The notes beneath the pieces were generated by a model. The model did no database searches and was not told the origin of the DNA. It saw only the letters and a program-made list of their open reading frames with translations. Positions 1-9,057 of a DNA stretch of 26,811 bases are shown here, piece after piece. Position 1 is the stretch's first letter. Each line of letters opens with the position of its first letter. The stretch comes from Saccoglossus kowalevskii (Eukaryota > Hemichordata > Enteropneusta > Harrimaniidae): assembly GCF_000003605.2 (NCBI RefSeq), contig NW_003142809.1, positions 13,534 through 40,344 of the forward strand, given 5' to 3'. The position numbers and the translations under genes are program-made.

Positions 1-90
1 TCAGTTCTATGTTTGACTTGTGTTGACCCAATTTTTGGGAGGTCATGGGGCCATTGGACCCCACTTTTTTCAAACCTTGGCACAACACTG

Positions 91-1344
91 AAAACCATAT
101 CAATGTACTGCTTTCCTAATTTATTCTTATACTGAAATTACAAGACACAGGTGAGAAACCATATCAATGTACTGCTTTCCTAATTTATTCTTATTCTGAA
201 ATAACAGACACATACAGATGAAAAACCATATCAATGTACTGCTTTCCTAATTTATTCTTATTCTGAAATAAGACGACACATACAGGTGAGAAACAATATC
301 AATATACTGCTTTCCTAATTTATTCTTATTCTGAAATAACAGACACATACAGGTGAGAAACCATATCAATGTACTGCTTTCCTAAATTATTCTCATTCTG
401 AAATTACAAGACACATACAGGTGTGAAACCATATCAATGTACTGCTTTCCTAATTTATTCTTATTCTGAAATAACAAGACACATACAGGTGTGAAACAAT
501 ATCAATATACTGCTTTCCTAATATATTCTTATTCTGAAATAACAAGACACATACAAATGAGAAACCATATCAATGTACTGCTTTCCTAATTTATTCTTAT
601 TCTGAAATAACAGACACATACAGGTGTGCAACCATATCAATGTACTGCTTTCCTAATTTATTCTTATTCTGAAATTACAAGAGACATACAGGTGTGAAAC
701 CATATCAATGTACTGCTTTCCTAATTTATTCTTATTCTGAAATAAGATGACACATATAGGTGAGAAACAATATCAATGTACTGCTTTCCTAATTTATTCT
801 TATACTGAAATTACAAGACACATACAGGTGAGAAACCATATCAATGTACTGCTTTCCTAATTTATTCTTATTCTGAAATAACAGACACATACAGGTGTGC
901 AACCATATCAATGTACTGCTTTCCTAATTTATTCTTATTCTGAAATTACAAGACACATACAGGTGTGAAACCATATCAATGTACTGCTTTCCTAATTTAT
1001 TCTTATTCTGAAATTACAAGACACATACAGGTGTGAAACCATATCAATGTACTGCTTTTCTAATTTATTCTTATTCTGAAATAACAAGACACATACGGGT
1101 GTGAAACCATATCAATGTATTGCTTTCCTAATTTATTCTTATTCTGAAATAAGACGACACATACAGGTGAGAAACCATTATCAATGTACTGCTTTCCTAA
1201 TTTATTCTTATTCTGAAATAACAAGACACATACAGGTGTGAAACCATATCAATGTACTGCTTTCCTAATTTATTCTTATTCTGAAATAACAAGACACATA
1301 CAGGTGAGAAACCATATCAATGTACTGCTTTCCTAATTTATTTA
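91..1344. repeat. 68-bp minisatellite, 19 copies, derived from a C2H2 zinc-finger unit
   Basis: Nineteen head-to-tail copies begin at about 93, 157, 224, 292, 359, 427, 495, 563, 630, 698, 766, 834, 901, 969, 1037, 1105, 1173, 1242 and 1310. Spacing is 68 bp, with a few copies of 64, 67 or 69. The last copy is cut short near 1341. Copies differ by single bases (GTGAG or GTGTG; AACAG, AACAAG or AAGACG). One strand of the unit reads CAT ACA GGT GAG AAA CCA, which is HTGEKP, followed by YQCT. This is the canonical linker plus first cysteine of tandem C2H2 zinc fingers. Because 68 is not a multiple of three, the frame changes in every copy and no zinc-finger protein can be read across the array. 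The array looks like non-coding satellite built from a decayed 84-bp finger unit. Confidence 0.93.
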
Positions 1345-2072
1345 TTTCAACAACATTGCAAGTTGTGAATCAGTGCCTCCACGAATCCATGTCGAGTGCC
1401 GTTAGCGAACGTATCGATTTAGTTGAACTCTGTGGTAAATGAATGTTTGCCTGTATCCATGAACTGTGCTTCATGTACACCGAAATACAGTTTCCAATAG
1501 CTTATGTAAACTCTGTACGGTAGATTAAACCATGGGAGCAATTGTGGACAAATCAACAGTGTCACGTTGAAATAAGAATTTTAATCTATCCATCAGCGCT
1601 AGAACGTCTTTTTCAGTTTTGTTGTTGCCACAAATTTAAAGGACAAGCGTAACAACAGTCCCTTCGCAGCTGCATTATCCTTTTCAGGCCTTGATTCCTC
1701 CTCCAACTCAACTGTGAGCACAACTCAACTTTTGTTGATTGCCTTAAATCTGGGCGAAAGTTTTGTGAGCATGCGCATAACTAGTTACTCTACTGCGCAT
1801 GTGAGGGCTCATGAAAGCAACATGTGAGCAACAAAGTGAGCGTTATTTTTTTATGAATAAAGGTAACGGAGTTCGCTCGATCGTTCCAAAGGTCATTTAC
1901 TTTATCTGTGGTTGATCGGAACGAAATAATATTTCGAAAAACGATTGATTTCGTGACTTTTTGTTTTTTCACGCCGACAGTTCTTGCCGACCTTGTATAA
2001 TGGTTACAGGGCCAGGCGATCTCTCGACCCCTAATGTACACAGTGTCATTCTGGTTGCCTCATATTTGTCAA
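1345..2072. other. No gene recognised
   Basis: This is mixed-composition sequence between the minisatellite and the first pseudogene. The longest frame on the minus strand (about 83 codons) shows no recognisable motif and starts from no convincing exon boundary. I see no repeat or RNA structure here. Confidence 0.5.
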
Positions 2073-3043
2073 TTATTTTCTCCTGCACAAATTTGTTAAC
2101 AACTCTTTAATTTCAATTCTATATTCACACAAACACTGGCTAAGTTTATTGTGTGATAGTCCTAATTCTGTGAATTTAGTTAAACCAACTTGGTGCATTT
2201 CTGTATTGTTTGCTTTAAATTCAGCATACAGTCCACGTATTGGTGCTGTCAAAACTCTTGCTTGTTCCAATGTTTTTTTGCTTCCAGATTTAATTCCTGG
2301 TAGTTCTGTTGAGATATCTGGGCGTTTTTTGAGGAATTCCATCGATATCATATTCAAGATGAGAATATTTTCGCATGAAAGGAACACTCACTCCCAAGTT
2401 TTTACTCAATGCTTTTTTACACATGTATCTCTTTGTAATTAATATTGTTGAAATGAGCAGGCGCTTAACACAAAGACTTCTGGTTGAATATTTGTGTTTT
2501 AAGTCGGCAAATTTTTCCTTAAAGCTATCAGTTATGTCTTAACACATTTTCAACCTTTAACCTTAAGTCACACATAACTGCAGCGAATTTGTTGGGCTTT
2601 GTGGCAAAACCTTTTTTACATGTGAAACGGCTTTTCGTCTTGCACTTAGTGTGTTGTATCCATTACCAGTCACTACACCATCTATCCTAGAGACAACTTT
2701 TTTTTTCTACTGATCCTGCTTTTTATTGGTCTTTTTATCATATTTAGATCTTCTTTTCTCATTAATTCTTGATTTTTCTGAGTTGACATTGCTTGTCTTT
2801 GTTTTTGTCTCTCTCCAGTAGACTTTCATTCTTTCTGCTGTGTGTCTTGTACACACTTATTTTCTTGTCATTGCTGTCACACGTATTTAGCTGTTTCGCT
2901 TTTTTTGCTCTATATCTCTGCATTCTTATTTTAGCAGTTTCTCTATTTTTGTTCTTTGCTTTGATTAACTCAGTATTTTCTGCGTTTCTGTACATTTTAA
3001 AGGCACTGGCATCACTTTTGAGCTTTGTCCTGTAACGACGCAT
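2073..3043 (-). pseudogene. Broken member of an invertebrate multi-copy family (KxRYR head, LPG/GLTKF tail)
   Basis: Three consecutive coding blocks on the minus strand lie in the order expected for this family. Block 1 (3043-2762) is very basic and contains MRRYRTKLKSD and later MQRYRAKKAKQ. Block 2 (about 2700-2530) contains SARRKAVSHVKKVLPQSP and, one frame over, NKFAAVMCDL. Block 3 (2387-2073) contains FLKKRPDISTELPGIKS, then ARVLTAPIRGLYAEFK, VGLTKFTEL and a final CLCEY. I recall this layout from uncharacterised proteins that are highly multiplied in cnidarian, mollusc and arthropod genomes: basic repeats, an LP.SP.K..AV helix, F..R.DIS...PGKK, then VGFSKF.EL and CVC.YH. The biochemical role is unknown, and the copy number suggests a link with mobile elements. 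Stops and frame changes separate the blocks, and no intact start-to-stop reading exists. The family match is from memory. Confidence 0.6.
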
Positions 3044-4372
3044 TCACTTTTTACTGCTAGGAGCTTCTACTGATGGAGCTTGGATTTTCAATATAAAAGG
3101 CATGGTAAATTGATACTTAACAAAAGACAAATTGACTGTTGGCTTCTCTCCTTCAGGTGAATTAAATACCTGCATTGAATGAAAAATAAAAAGCTAATTA
3201 ACAAAGTGAAACAAATTTACATTTATCTGAAAGCTTGTATTGTTCAATAAAGATTTGCTTAAATTTATTTGTATGATGTTTTGTTAGTCATCCACATTTA
3301 TTTAAAATATCATTGCTTTATACACATAATCAAAATTATTATTAAATAAAACATGATTTCCATTGGAATCGGGAATAGCTTTACAAAAGTAATTAAAGGA
3401 GAATTAGGTTAATTTATATAAATTGTTCATTAATTACAAGGGTTGACACAAAACACAAAATTAATAAATATAATATAGGTTAGCCAGTATGCTTATAACC
3501 GGAAAACATGAAGTGTTTCAAGTTTTCACTAATGCTTAATGTGTATAACACTTCTGCACGTGAACTTCATTAGCTTGGGCATGTCAGAGATACAGATCGG
3601 CATTGTGCAAGCTATGCATAGAGGTTAATCAAAGTCTCCAAGAAAGACGACTAATAATGTGTATGAGTTTGAAGTGTCATGAATATATCACAGGTTGCAA
3701 ACAAAATTAGATGTCTCTGATGGTAGAACACCAGCATTTGAGACTTATATACTAAACAATCAATAGTATTTCGTCCTACTGACAAGTTTGAAGCAATACA
3801 TTCAATACAGAACAGGAAACCAATTTAAACCCTCGGCCGACAATTAAAACCAACTGAAATAGCTAATTAAACACACTTAATGTACGCTCCACTATGAAAA
3901 TAGACACACTCGTATATAAACATGTAGTCACAAAATTTTATTACATTATACCAAAGCAAACGCATGTTTATCATTGACCAAATGGTGGCAGCCATTTTGA
4001 ATGTCACTTATGACAACATCATTTTGGTATGATAACTAGAACTGTTCTACTAAAAAAATCACATTAAAGACAATTAAACTGTACTATTTCAAAAGTTAAC
4101 AAAACATAGCTTTTCCAATAATAGTTTATCCGTATAAGAATTAACAAACCAATACTTTCACAGATTACACTACTAGTAGAACTTTCAATCAGAGAGTGGC
4201 TTACAAAACACATTTGCCATATATCAACTACAGAGGGCATAATTCACTCATAAAGTAAAAAGATCTTTTATTTTGTAAGAAATTGCAGAATTTTCCCTCC
4301 AAGTTTGATTGAAAGGTAAAAACATTTTGTGTGCATATTACTAAGTACTTACAAAAGTCAAAATAGCAAACT
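3044..4372. other. AT-rich stretch without recognisable gene
   Basis: This stretch has many short A/T runs and scattered stops in all frames. I saw no splice-flanked open frame, repeat array or RNA-like structure. It may be intergenic or intronic. Confidence 0.5.
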
Positions 4373-4522
4373 TCAAAACTGCTTCCTAATATGTTCAGCG
4401 TGTTCTTCATTCAGTCTTTTCTTTATTTCTTGTACAATTAACAGGTTTTCACTCCTGAAATGGCGATTTAACCCTTCATTTCCCCCAACGTATACATGTA
4501 ATGTTTGGATGGTAGTAAACAT
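4373..4522 (-). CDS. Small coding-looking ORF of unknown function, 49 codons
   Basis: The minus-strand frame opens with ATG at 4522 and ends in TGA at 4373-4375. It reads MFTTIQTLHVYVGGNEG... and ends in a charged, helix-prone stretch (IVQEIKKRLNEEHAEHIRKQF). Its composition is more protein-like than the surrounding AT-rich frames. An in-frame stop lies two codons before the ATG. A strong splice-donor match, GTAAGT, lies just downstream of the stop, so the frame may be part of an exon rather than a complete gene. It follows the Crypton-type relic on the same strand, but I could not match it to that family. Function unknown. Confidence 0.3.
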   Translation of the reverse strand: MFTTIQTLHVYVGGNEGLNRHFRSENLLIVQEIKKRLNEEHAEHIRKQF

Positions 4523-4543
4523 TCTTCATTCGTCCTATTTTGG

Positions 4544-5329
4544 TCATTTTATGTTGCAAGTGTGCTCACTGATGCAGACCACTGTACCACATCTTTCAAT
4601 TTTCTCTGTGCAAGTCGAACAGTTGCTGCCTTGGAATGCTGGTTGAACAGCTAAAACCAAGAAAAAGACTATGTTTTCAAAAAATGCTAAATAAAGTCGA
4701 ACCAAACCTTTCGTTGCAAGCGGACGTTGGTCGCAATACAAAACACTGGAGAGGCTGAGATCACTAGCGTTGATGGGTTCCTTGTGTATAGATGTGTTCT
4801 TTCTCTCTTCTTCACGGTCTTCACAATGCCACGCAAAATATAATTGGCAACCTGGAACTATCTGTCATGCATAATATTGATCTTACGATGATAGGGAGTA
4901 CCAGTGATATATATGTCTGTGAATTGACGCCCGTAAACCAGACAACGATGGTTTGCCATTATACTTCTCGCCATCTTGCCTTCGAGTCGATGCTCGTCAA
5001 GCTGGTCAACAACTCCAATGAATATGTTTTGTAATCAAGCCATTCTGTAAACGAAAAATACAAAATAGTAAGAATTATGATTTATTTAGATGATTTTTTT
5101 CATTATTTGACAAATACACGATCCCCGTCGTCGATTGTCTGAGATTTGCTGGTGGTCCAAAATTCATGGAATTTTACTATTTGAAATCGAGAAATGCCCG
5201 AAAAGTAGAAAATTACATACTGCGCAACACTCGCACTACCCATATTGTTTGCTGTGACGTATTTTTCTCATTTCTCGCATTTTCAAGGGTACCCAGCTCT
5301 GCTTCACCAACATCAACAAACCGTGCCAT
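4544..5329 (-). pseudogene. Crypton-type (DUF3504-like) gene relic, N-terminal half with one intron
   Basis: Crypton elements encode tyrosine recombinases that integrate DNA, and animal genomes carry many decayed and domesticated copies. Exon 1 (5329-5221) starts with ATG and reads MARFVDVGEAELGTL, then NEKNTSQQTIWVVRVLR. This resembles the family start, in which a K/N-NT..QT motif precedes a helix. A donor GTATGT follows at 5220-5215, and an acceptor (T-rich, ending TTTACAG) precedes exon 2 at 5044. The splice gives ...VLR-KWLDYKTYSLELL in frame. A frameshift near 4975 then leads into RRQDGEKYNGKPSLSGLRA and SIHRHI, the characteristic DG..Y...SL..LR..I.RH segment. Further on come HKEPINASDL and, one frame over, LQRKVWFDF, both family-like. 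The same frame as HKEPINASDL runs on into a cysteine-rich end (CSTCTEKIERCG, stop at 4544) that I cannot assign. At least two frameshifts make it non-functional. Confidence 0.6.
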
Positions 5330-6311
5330 GGTCAAAACACTGAAAATGACGGTGTTGGTAATGGTATAATATAATATCCCTTAAGGGAAACTTCTTAATG
5401 TAGAAAACTGCTTATACAAAAGTTGTAACTACAGTTTTAATATGACCTTTTGAGTTACCAAATCTATATGTTATATCATGATCTAATAGTCCTACCAAAG
5501 TTTATGTTCAGACCCATGACGCAAGTTTGGGGGTCAGAAACTAATAATTTTGTGCCTGGAATATCTTCAAGGAGATCGACATTTGCATATGTATTGCTGT
5601 GTTCAGTCATTTTGCTTTGCCATACCGTTAAAAGTACCAGGATGTAAACATTCGGGGTCAAGCAAAGGTCAAAGAGAATGGCCTATTGAACTGGGATTCA
5701 CTCGCACTAACCGTGGAGTCTCGCCATATTCAGGTGGTGCATTTTTCTTGAAAACTTTGCATACCATATTTCAAAGCATTTGAGTCTGGACTTCCTGGAG
5801 AAATACAAATACATTAAATTATTGGCTAAATAGTTGAAAACACAGTTGAGAATTATCAAAATATGTTATTTATGTGCATATTAAAAATGTAGAGATGGAT
5901 GTGAAAAGTCTATTTTCATTCTTGAAGAATAACATATCAATGTTGTATGGAAATCCAGGGCATATTTTTAGGGTAGTAGACGCTCTCTCATTTTCAAATA
6001 TTAGGTTGATAAAAAAATGTAATGTTGATTCAGCATGATATGAACATTTTCTTCAAATAAATATTCATCAAAATCATGCTTCAAACATGGAAATTAAATT
6101 CCTCAACATTCCCCAATTTAGTCAGTATTCCAGTATTCCATGAAATTCCATGCTTCAAACATTATAGAAATGCAATAAAAATTGCTAAAAACAGATAAAT
6201 TAATATGTTTTAAATATAATGAAACGCTATGTAAACATCCTTACTTTTTTTGCCATGATAAATCTCCCATCTTTAAAACTTTTTCCTTGTACTTGGTAAA
6301 AGCTTTTTTAC
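5330..6311. other. No gene recognised
   Basis: AT-rich sequence with several overlapping 60-77-codon frames on both strands at 5450-5783, none with a recognisable motif or clear exon boundaries. The overlap of open frames on both strands is more consistent with an old repeat than with a gene. Confidence 0.4.
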
Positions 6312-6528
6312 ATAGCTTGAATGCGATCATTGAAATGACACTTCATGACATAATTGCCTGATTTCAGGTAGTCATTATCAAATACATAGCAGTTGTATGC
6401 CTCTCGCATATCTCTTATTCCAAGTAGCTTTCCTTTGTGAAATGAATTTAAGTGTGATGTATCTTCCCAGTTGCATACATCAGATGTACTGTACTTAAAA
6501 AAAAGTAGTTTTCCTTCTGTGATTTGGT
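6312..6528 (-). other. Putative internal exon of unknown gene
   Basis: An open minus-strand frame of about 72 codons begins just after a T-rich acceptor-like sequence ending TTATTAG (AG at 6529-6530). It contains KYSTSDVCNWEDTSHLNSF, then HKGKLLGIRDMREAYNCYVF and NYVMKCHF. Amino-acid composition is balanced, with two W/C-containing segments, unlike chance AT-rich frames. The frame ends at a TAA (6308-6310). A GTAAAA at that point is a weak donor candidate. I do not recognise the family. It could be an exon of a host gene or of another transposon. Confidence 0.35.
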
Positions 6529-7413
6529 CTAATAACACAGAATGAAAAACAAACTCATTTTAAAAATGGTATTTTTATGTATTGGTGGTTGTATGTTCAT
6601 TAAAAAGTATTCGTTGTGTAAAAATAGTGGCAAAATATGAGATGGTGAATGTTTCTTGGTTAAGTGACAACAAAAAACATAACTGTATTCCATATCCATA
6701 GTCCTAGTGGAAACTAAATGTGCGATGATTATACTTCAATCAAAACGGAACCTATAGTGCGGCATTTCAGTTGCCACGATATAGCAATTGGAGCGGCCCA
6801 ACAACAGATAGAAAGCAGTGAATAAGGTAGGCTAAAATGTCACCAGTCATGAAGGTAAGCAAGTTAAACTTTTCGACATCAAGTTATCCTGGACTTATGT
6901 GACGTCTGCATTGATGTTTCAATCATTTTCAACACTGGAATGGTGGTATCAGAAGCACTCTGTTTGTATCCTGGGGGGGGGGGAACCATTATGTTCAATT
7001 GACAGAAGTTTGAATGAAATAAGTCCATGAATGACTGACTTGAGATCCAGCCCTGGAATGACAGAAGGGTACTTTTTAGCACTAAAAAGTCCATAATTCG
7101 GCCATCTTGATTAGGGTCATAAAAAATCATTTGCATACGTACGAGATATGCTTGAAGTTTAAATTAAATTAGCCCAAGCATATCTGTATGCAACTAAACT
7201 AAATAATACAGGATATATCTTAACATACAAAAATCACTATAAATTGTGTTATCGCTATAAAATAAAATGTAATATTATTATACATCTGTCACCGTAACGC
7301 CATAAGTTACAGCGTGCAATAATTTTGCTGTATTTTACAGGGTATTTTCATCCTAACATATTGGGAAATGGAACGATTACGCGCGTGAGCGTCATTTAAT
7401 AATAAAAACAAAC
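6529..7413. other. No gene recognised; short G-run
   Basis: Non-coding-looking sequence with a G run at 6973-6982 and AT-rich flanks. The 85-codon minus-strand frame at 6879-7136 has low coding character. A donor-like AAG-GTAAGC at about 6850-6860 (+) has no convincing exon in front of it. Confidence 0.4.
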
Positions 7414-7578
7414 ATGGTTCAGGGTTTGACCGGACTCCACACAAAGAAGTTCGCCGATTCTGTTTTAAGCTTGTTGGATTTCGGCATTCCCATGATGTAT
7501 CATTGGAGGAAAAGATGTATAATAATAGGGTTATTACGAGGATACCTGCGCATCGGTCGATACTCTTGCATACTTTGA
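7414..7578 (+). CDS. Small ORF of unknown function, 54 codons
   Basis: The frame runs from ATG at 7414 to TGA at 7576-7578. It begins MVQGLTGLHTKKFADSVLSL and has a basic middle (YHWRKR). No domain is recognised. Its 3' end lies inside the hairpin at 7530-7595, so it could be a by-product of a small mobile element rather than a gene. Confidence 0.2.
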   Translation: MVQGLTGLHTKKFADSVLSLLDFGIPMMYHWRKRCIIIGLLRGYLRIGRYSCIL

Positions 7579-7595
7579 GGTATCTTCGTAATAAC
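7530..7595. repeat. Inverted repeat, 18-bp arms with a 30-bp loop
   Basis: The left arm at 7530-7547 (GTTATTACGAGGATACCT) and right arm at 7578-7595 (AGGTATCTTCGTAATAAC) are reverse complements with one mismatch. Nothing else in the window matches them. The structure could be the core of a small foldback element or a transcribed hairpin. The sequence does not show which. Confidence 0.7.
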
Positions 7596-8212
7596 TGATA
7601 TGTTCACCATCACTATGATTTGAAAGAATTTTTTTACTTCAGCCATGATCACTGCTGTATTTCACATTAGAACATAACCCTACATACATGGACTGTGTCG
7701 GGTGATTACGGACTGACATTTGGCATTAGTTTGTCGGTCAACACAGCGTAGAGCTAATCAAATAATAAATCCAAGGAGGATGTCGCATGACGTGATTAGT
7801 CCCTTTCCGACGTCATTAACATACATGAAGAATTTAGGCCAGTAAAGTTAATACTGGCAAAAAAGTGTTTTTTGTTTTATTTTAAATGCTTAATAAAGGT
7901 TGCAAACGTTTTTGCCATGGCAAAGTTGCCTAATTAGTATGCATTTTTATTTATTCAGTGCTGAAGGCACGCGAGAAAGTACGTGATTAGCTGTTTCCCC
8001 GAGGTCATATTGTGGTCTTCAGGTGTAGGTCGTGTCAGACCACTTTAAATATTGCCATGTAAACATCACCTCGTGATACTGTTTTGGTCGTTACCATCAT
8101 AATGTAGACGTTGCAGATATTTTCAGTTAGTTACGTAGCCAATTTATAATAGTTTTTAGCCCAAATATTTGTAAAGTGAGTCGGCCCGGCCGACTGCCGA
8201 TATTCCCTAACA
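7596..8212. other. No gene recognised
   Basis: Mixed-composition non-coding sequence. The 3' end contains a CCAAT and a TTATAATA (about 8138-8150) and a GC-rich palindrome TCGGCCCGGCCGA (about 8180-8192) in front of the small relic at 8213. These are weak promoter-like signals only. Confidence 0.35.
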
Positions 8213-8379
8213 ATGTCGACACCACCGACCACACCTGTAAAAAAAAAGGAATCAATAGTGCAAAAATGTGCGTAGTTCACCGAGTGGATAGACTCCAGAG
8301 AAGAGTACTGTTAGACATTAACAACATCCATCAACAGAATGTGGAACGTTCAAAAGTGTTCTCACAAGCCTTGTATTGA
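8213..8379 (+). pseudogene. Possible frameshifted N-terminal fragment with a Cys motif
   Basis: ATG at 8213 opens MSTPPTTPVKKKESIVQKC and stops at TAG 8273-8275. Another frame overlapping at 8266 continues CVVHRVDRLQRRVLLDINNI and HQQNVERSKVFSQAL to TGA 8377-8379. Read with one frame change, the pieces give a plausible protein start: an S/T/P-rich leader, a C-V-V segment and a basic helix. This arrangement resembles N-termini of uncharacterised multi-copy invertebrate proteins that carry a zinc-binding Cys pair. A run of eight or nine A residues near 8239 is a likely site of indel. The match is weak. Confidence 0.25.
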
Positions 8380-9057
8380 GCAAATATATAAATTTTCTAA
8401 ATTTGTCATAAACACTTCTGGAGCAATGAAAAATTCCCATTTCTTATATGCAGGAATATGTAGTCTTTTAAGCCAAGGAAATATACAACACAGATAATGG
8501 CACAATCGTTAATCAAAAATGATCCTCGACTGTTGGGATCAGCAACCGTTTCAGCCTGTAGGGTAAAAAAAAATCTATGTATATGGTACAAAATAATAAA
8601 TTGCTTGTAACTAATTATACACTTGGACCTTGTTACTTGTTAAAATGTTCCATCAATAAATTAATTGCTAATGTATAAATCTCGTTTGGTTGTTTTTAGT
8701 ATGCAATGATATCAATGTTTGGCATTCCTTTACGCATGAGAGCAGATAAGGGTGGGTAAAATACACAGGTTGCACTATTCTTGTTGAAGCACCCAGAGAG
8801 ATGACTTGGCAGAGGCAGCTTTATTGCAGCAAAGAGCTTGCACCATCAGCGAATTGAGTGTCTGATGCGTTTCAGGACATTCTATAAAGGTATTACTATT
8901 TATCATATACCTTGTATTGCCCGGCCTCGTAACGCTCTGGGAATCCCAATGTGCGAGCCGTGCAATAATTTCCCATATCACGCCCGGGCCCCGTTTGCCA
9001 TATTTGGTAAATGCGTCTATTTCCTGGAACTACTTTCTGTTTACAAAAAACGCGCGT
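8380..9057. other. No gene recognised
   Basis: A minus-strand frame at 8591-8406 is preceded by an acceptor-like CCCTACAG (about 8560) but carries no recognisable motif. The frames at 8775-9059 overlap on both strands and look like chance openings. No repeat was seen. Confidence 0.4.

Noticed and set aside
91-1344. CRISPR-like array of repeats
   Set aside because: Units are contiguous 68-bp copies without unique spacers, in an animal genome. It is a tandem minisatellite.
91-1344. An expressed tandem zinc-finger protein
   Set aside because: The 68-bp period shifts the frame in each copy and stops occur (TGA after the linker in GTGTGA copies), so no continuous finger array can be translated.
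2149-2442. 97-codon plus-strand ORF
   Set aside because: It lies antisense to the RYR/LPG family relic, whose minus-strand motifs are recognisable. It is a shadow frame.
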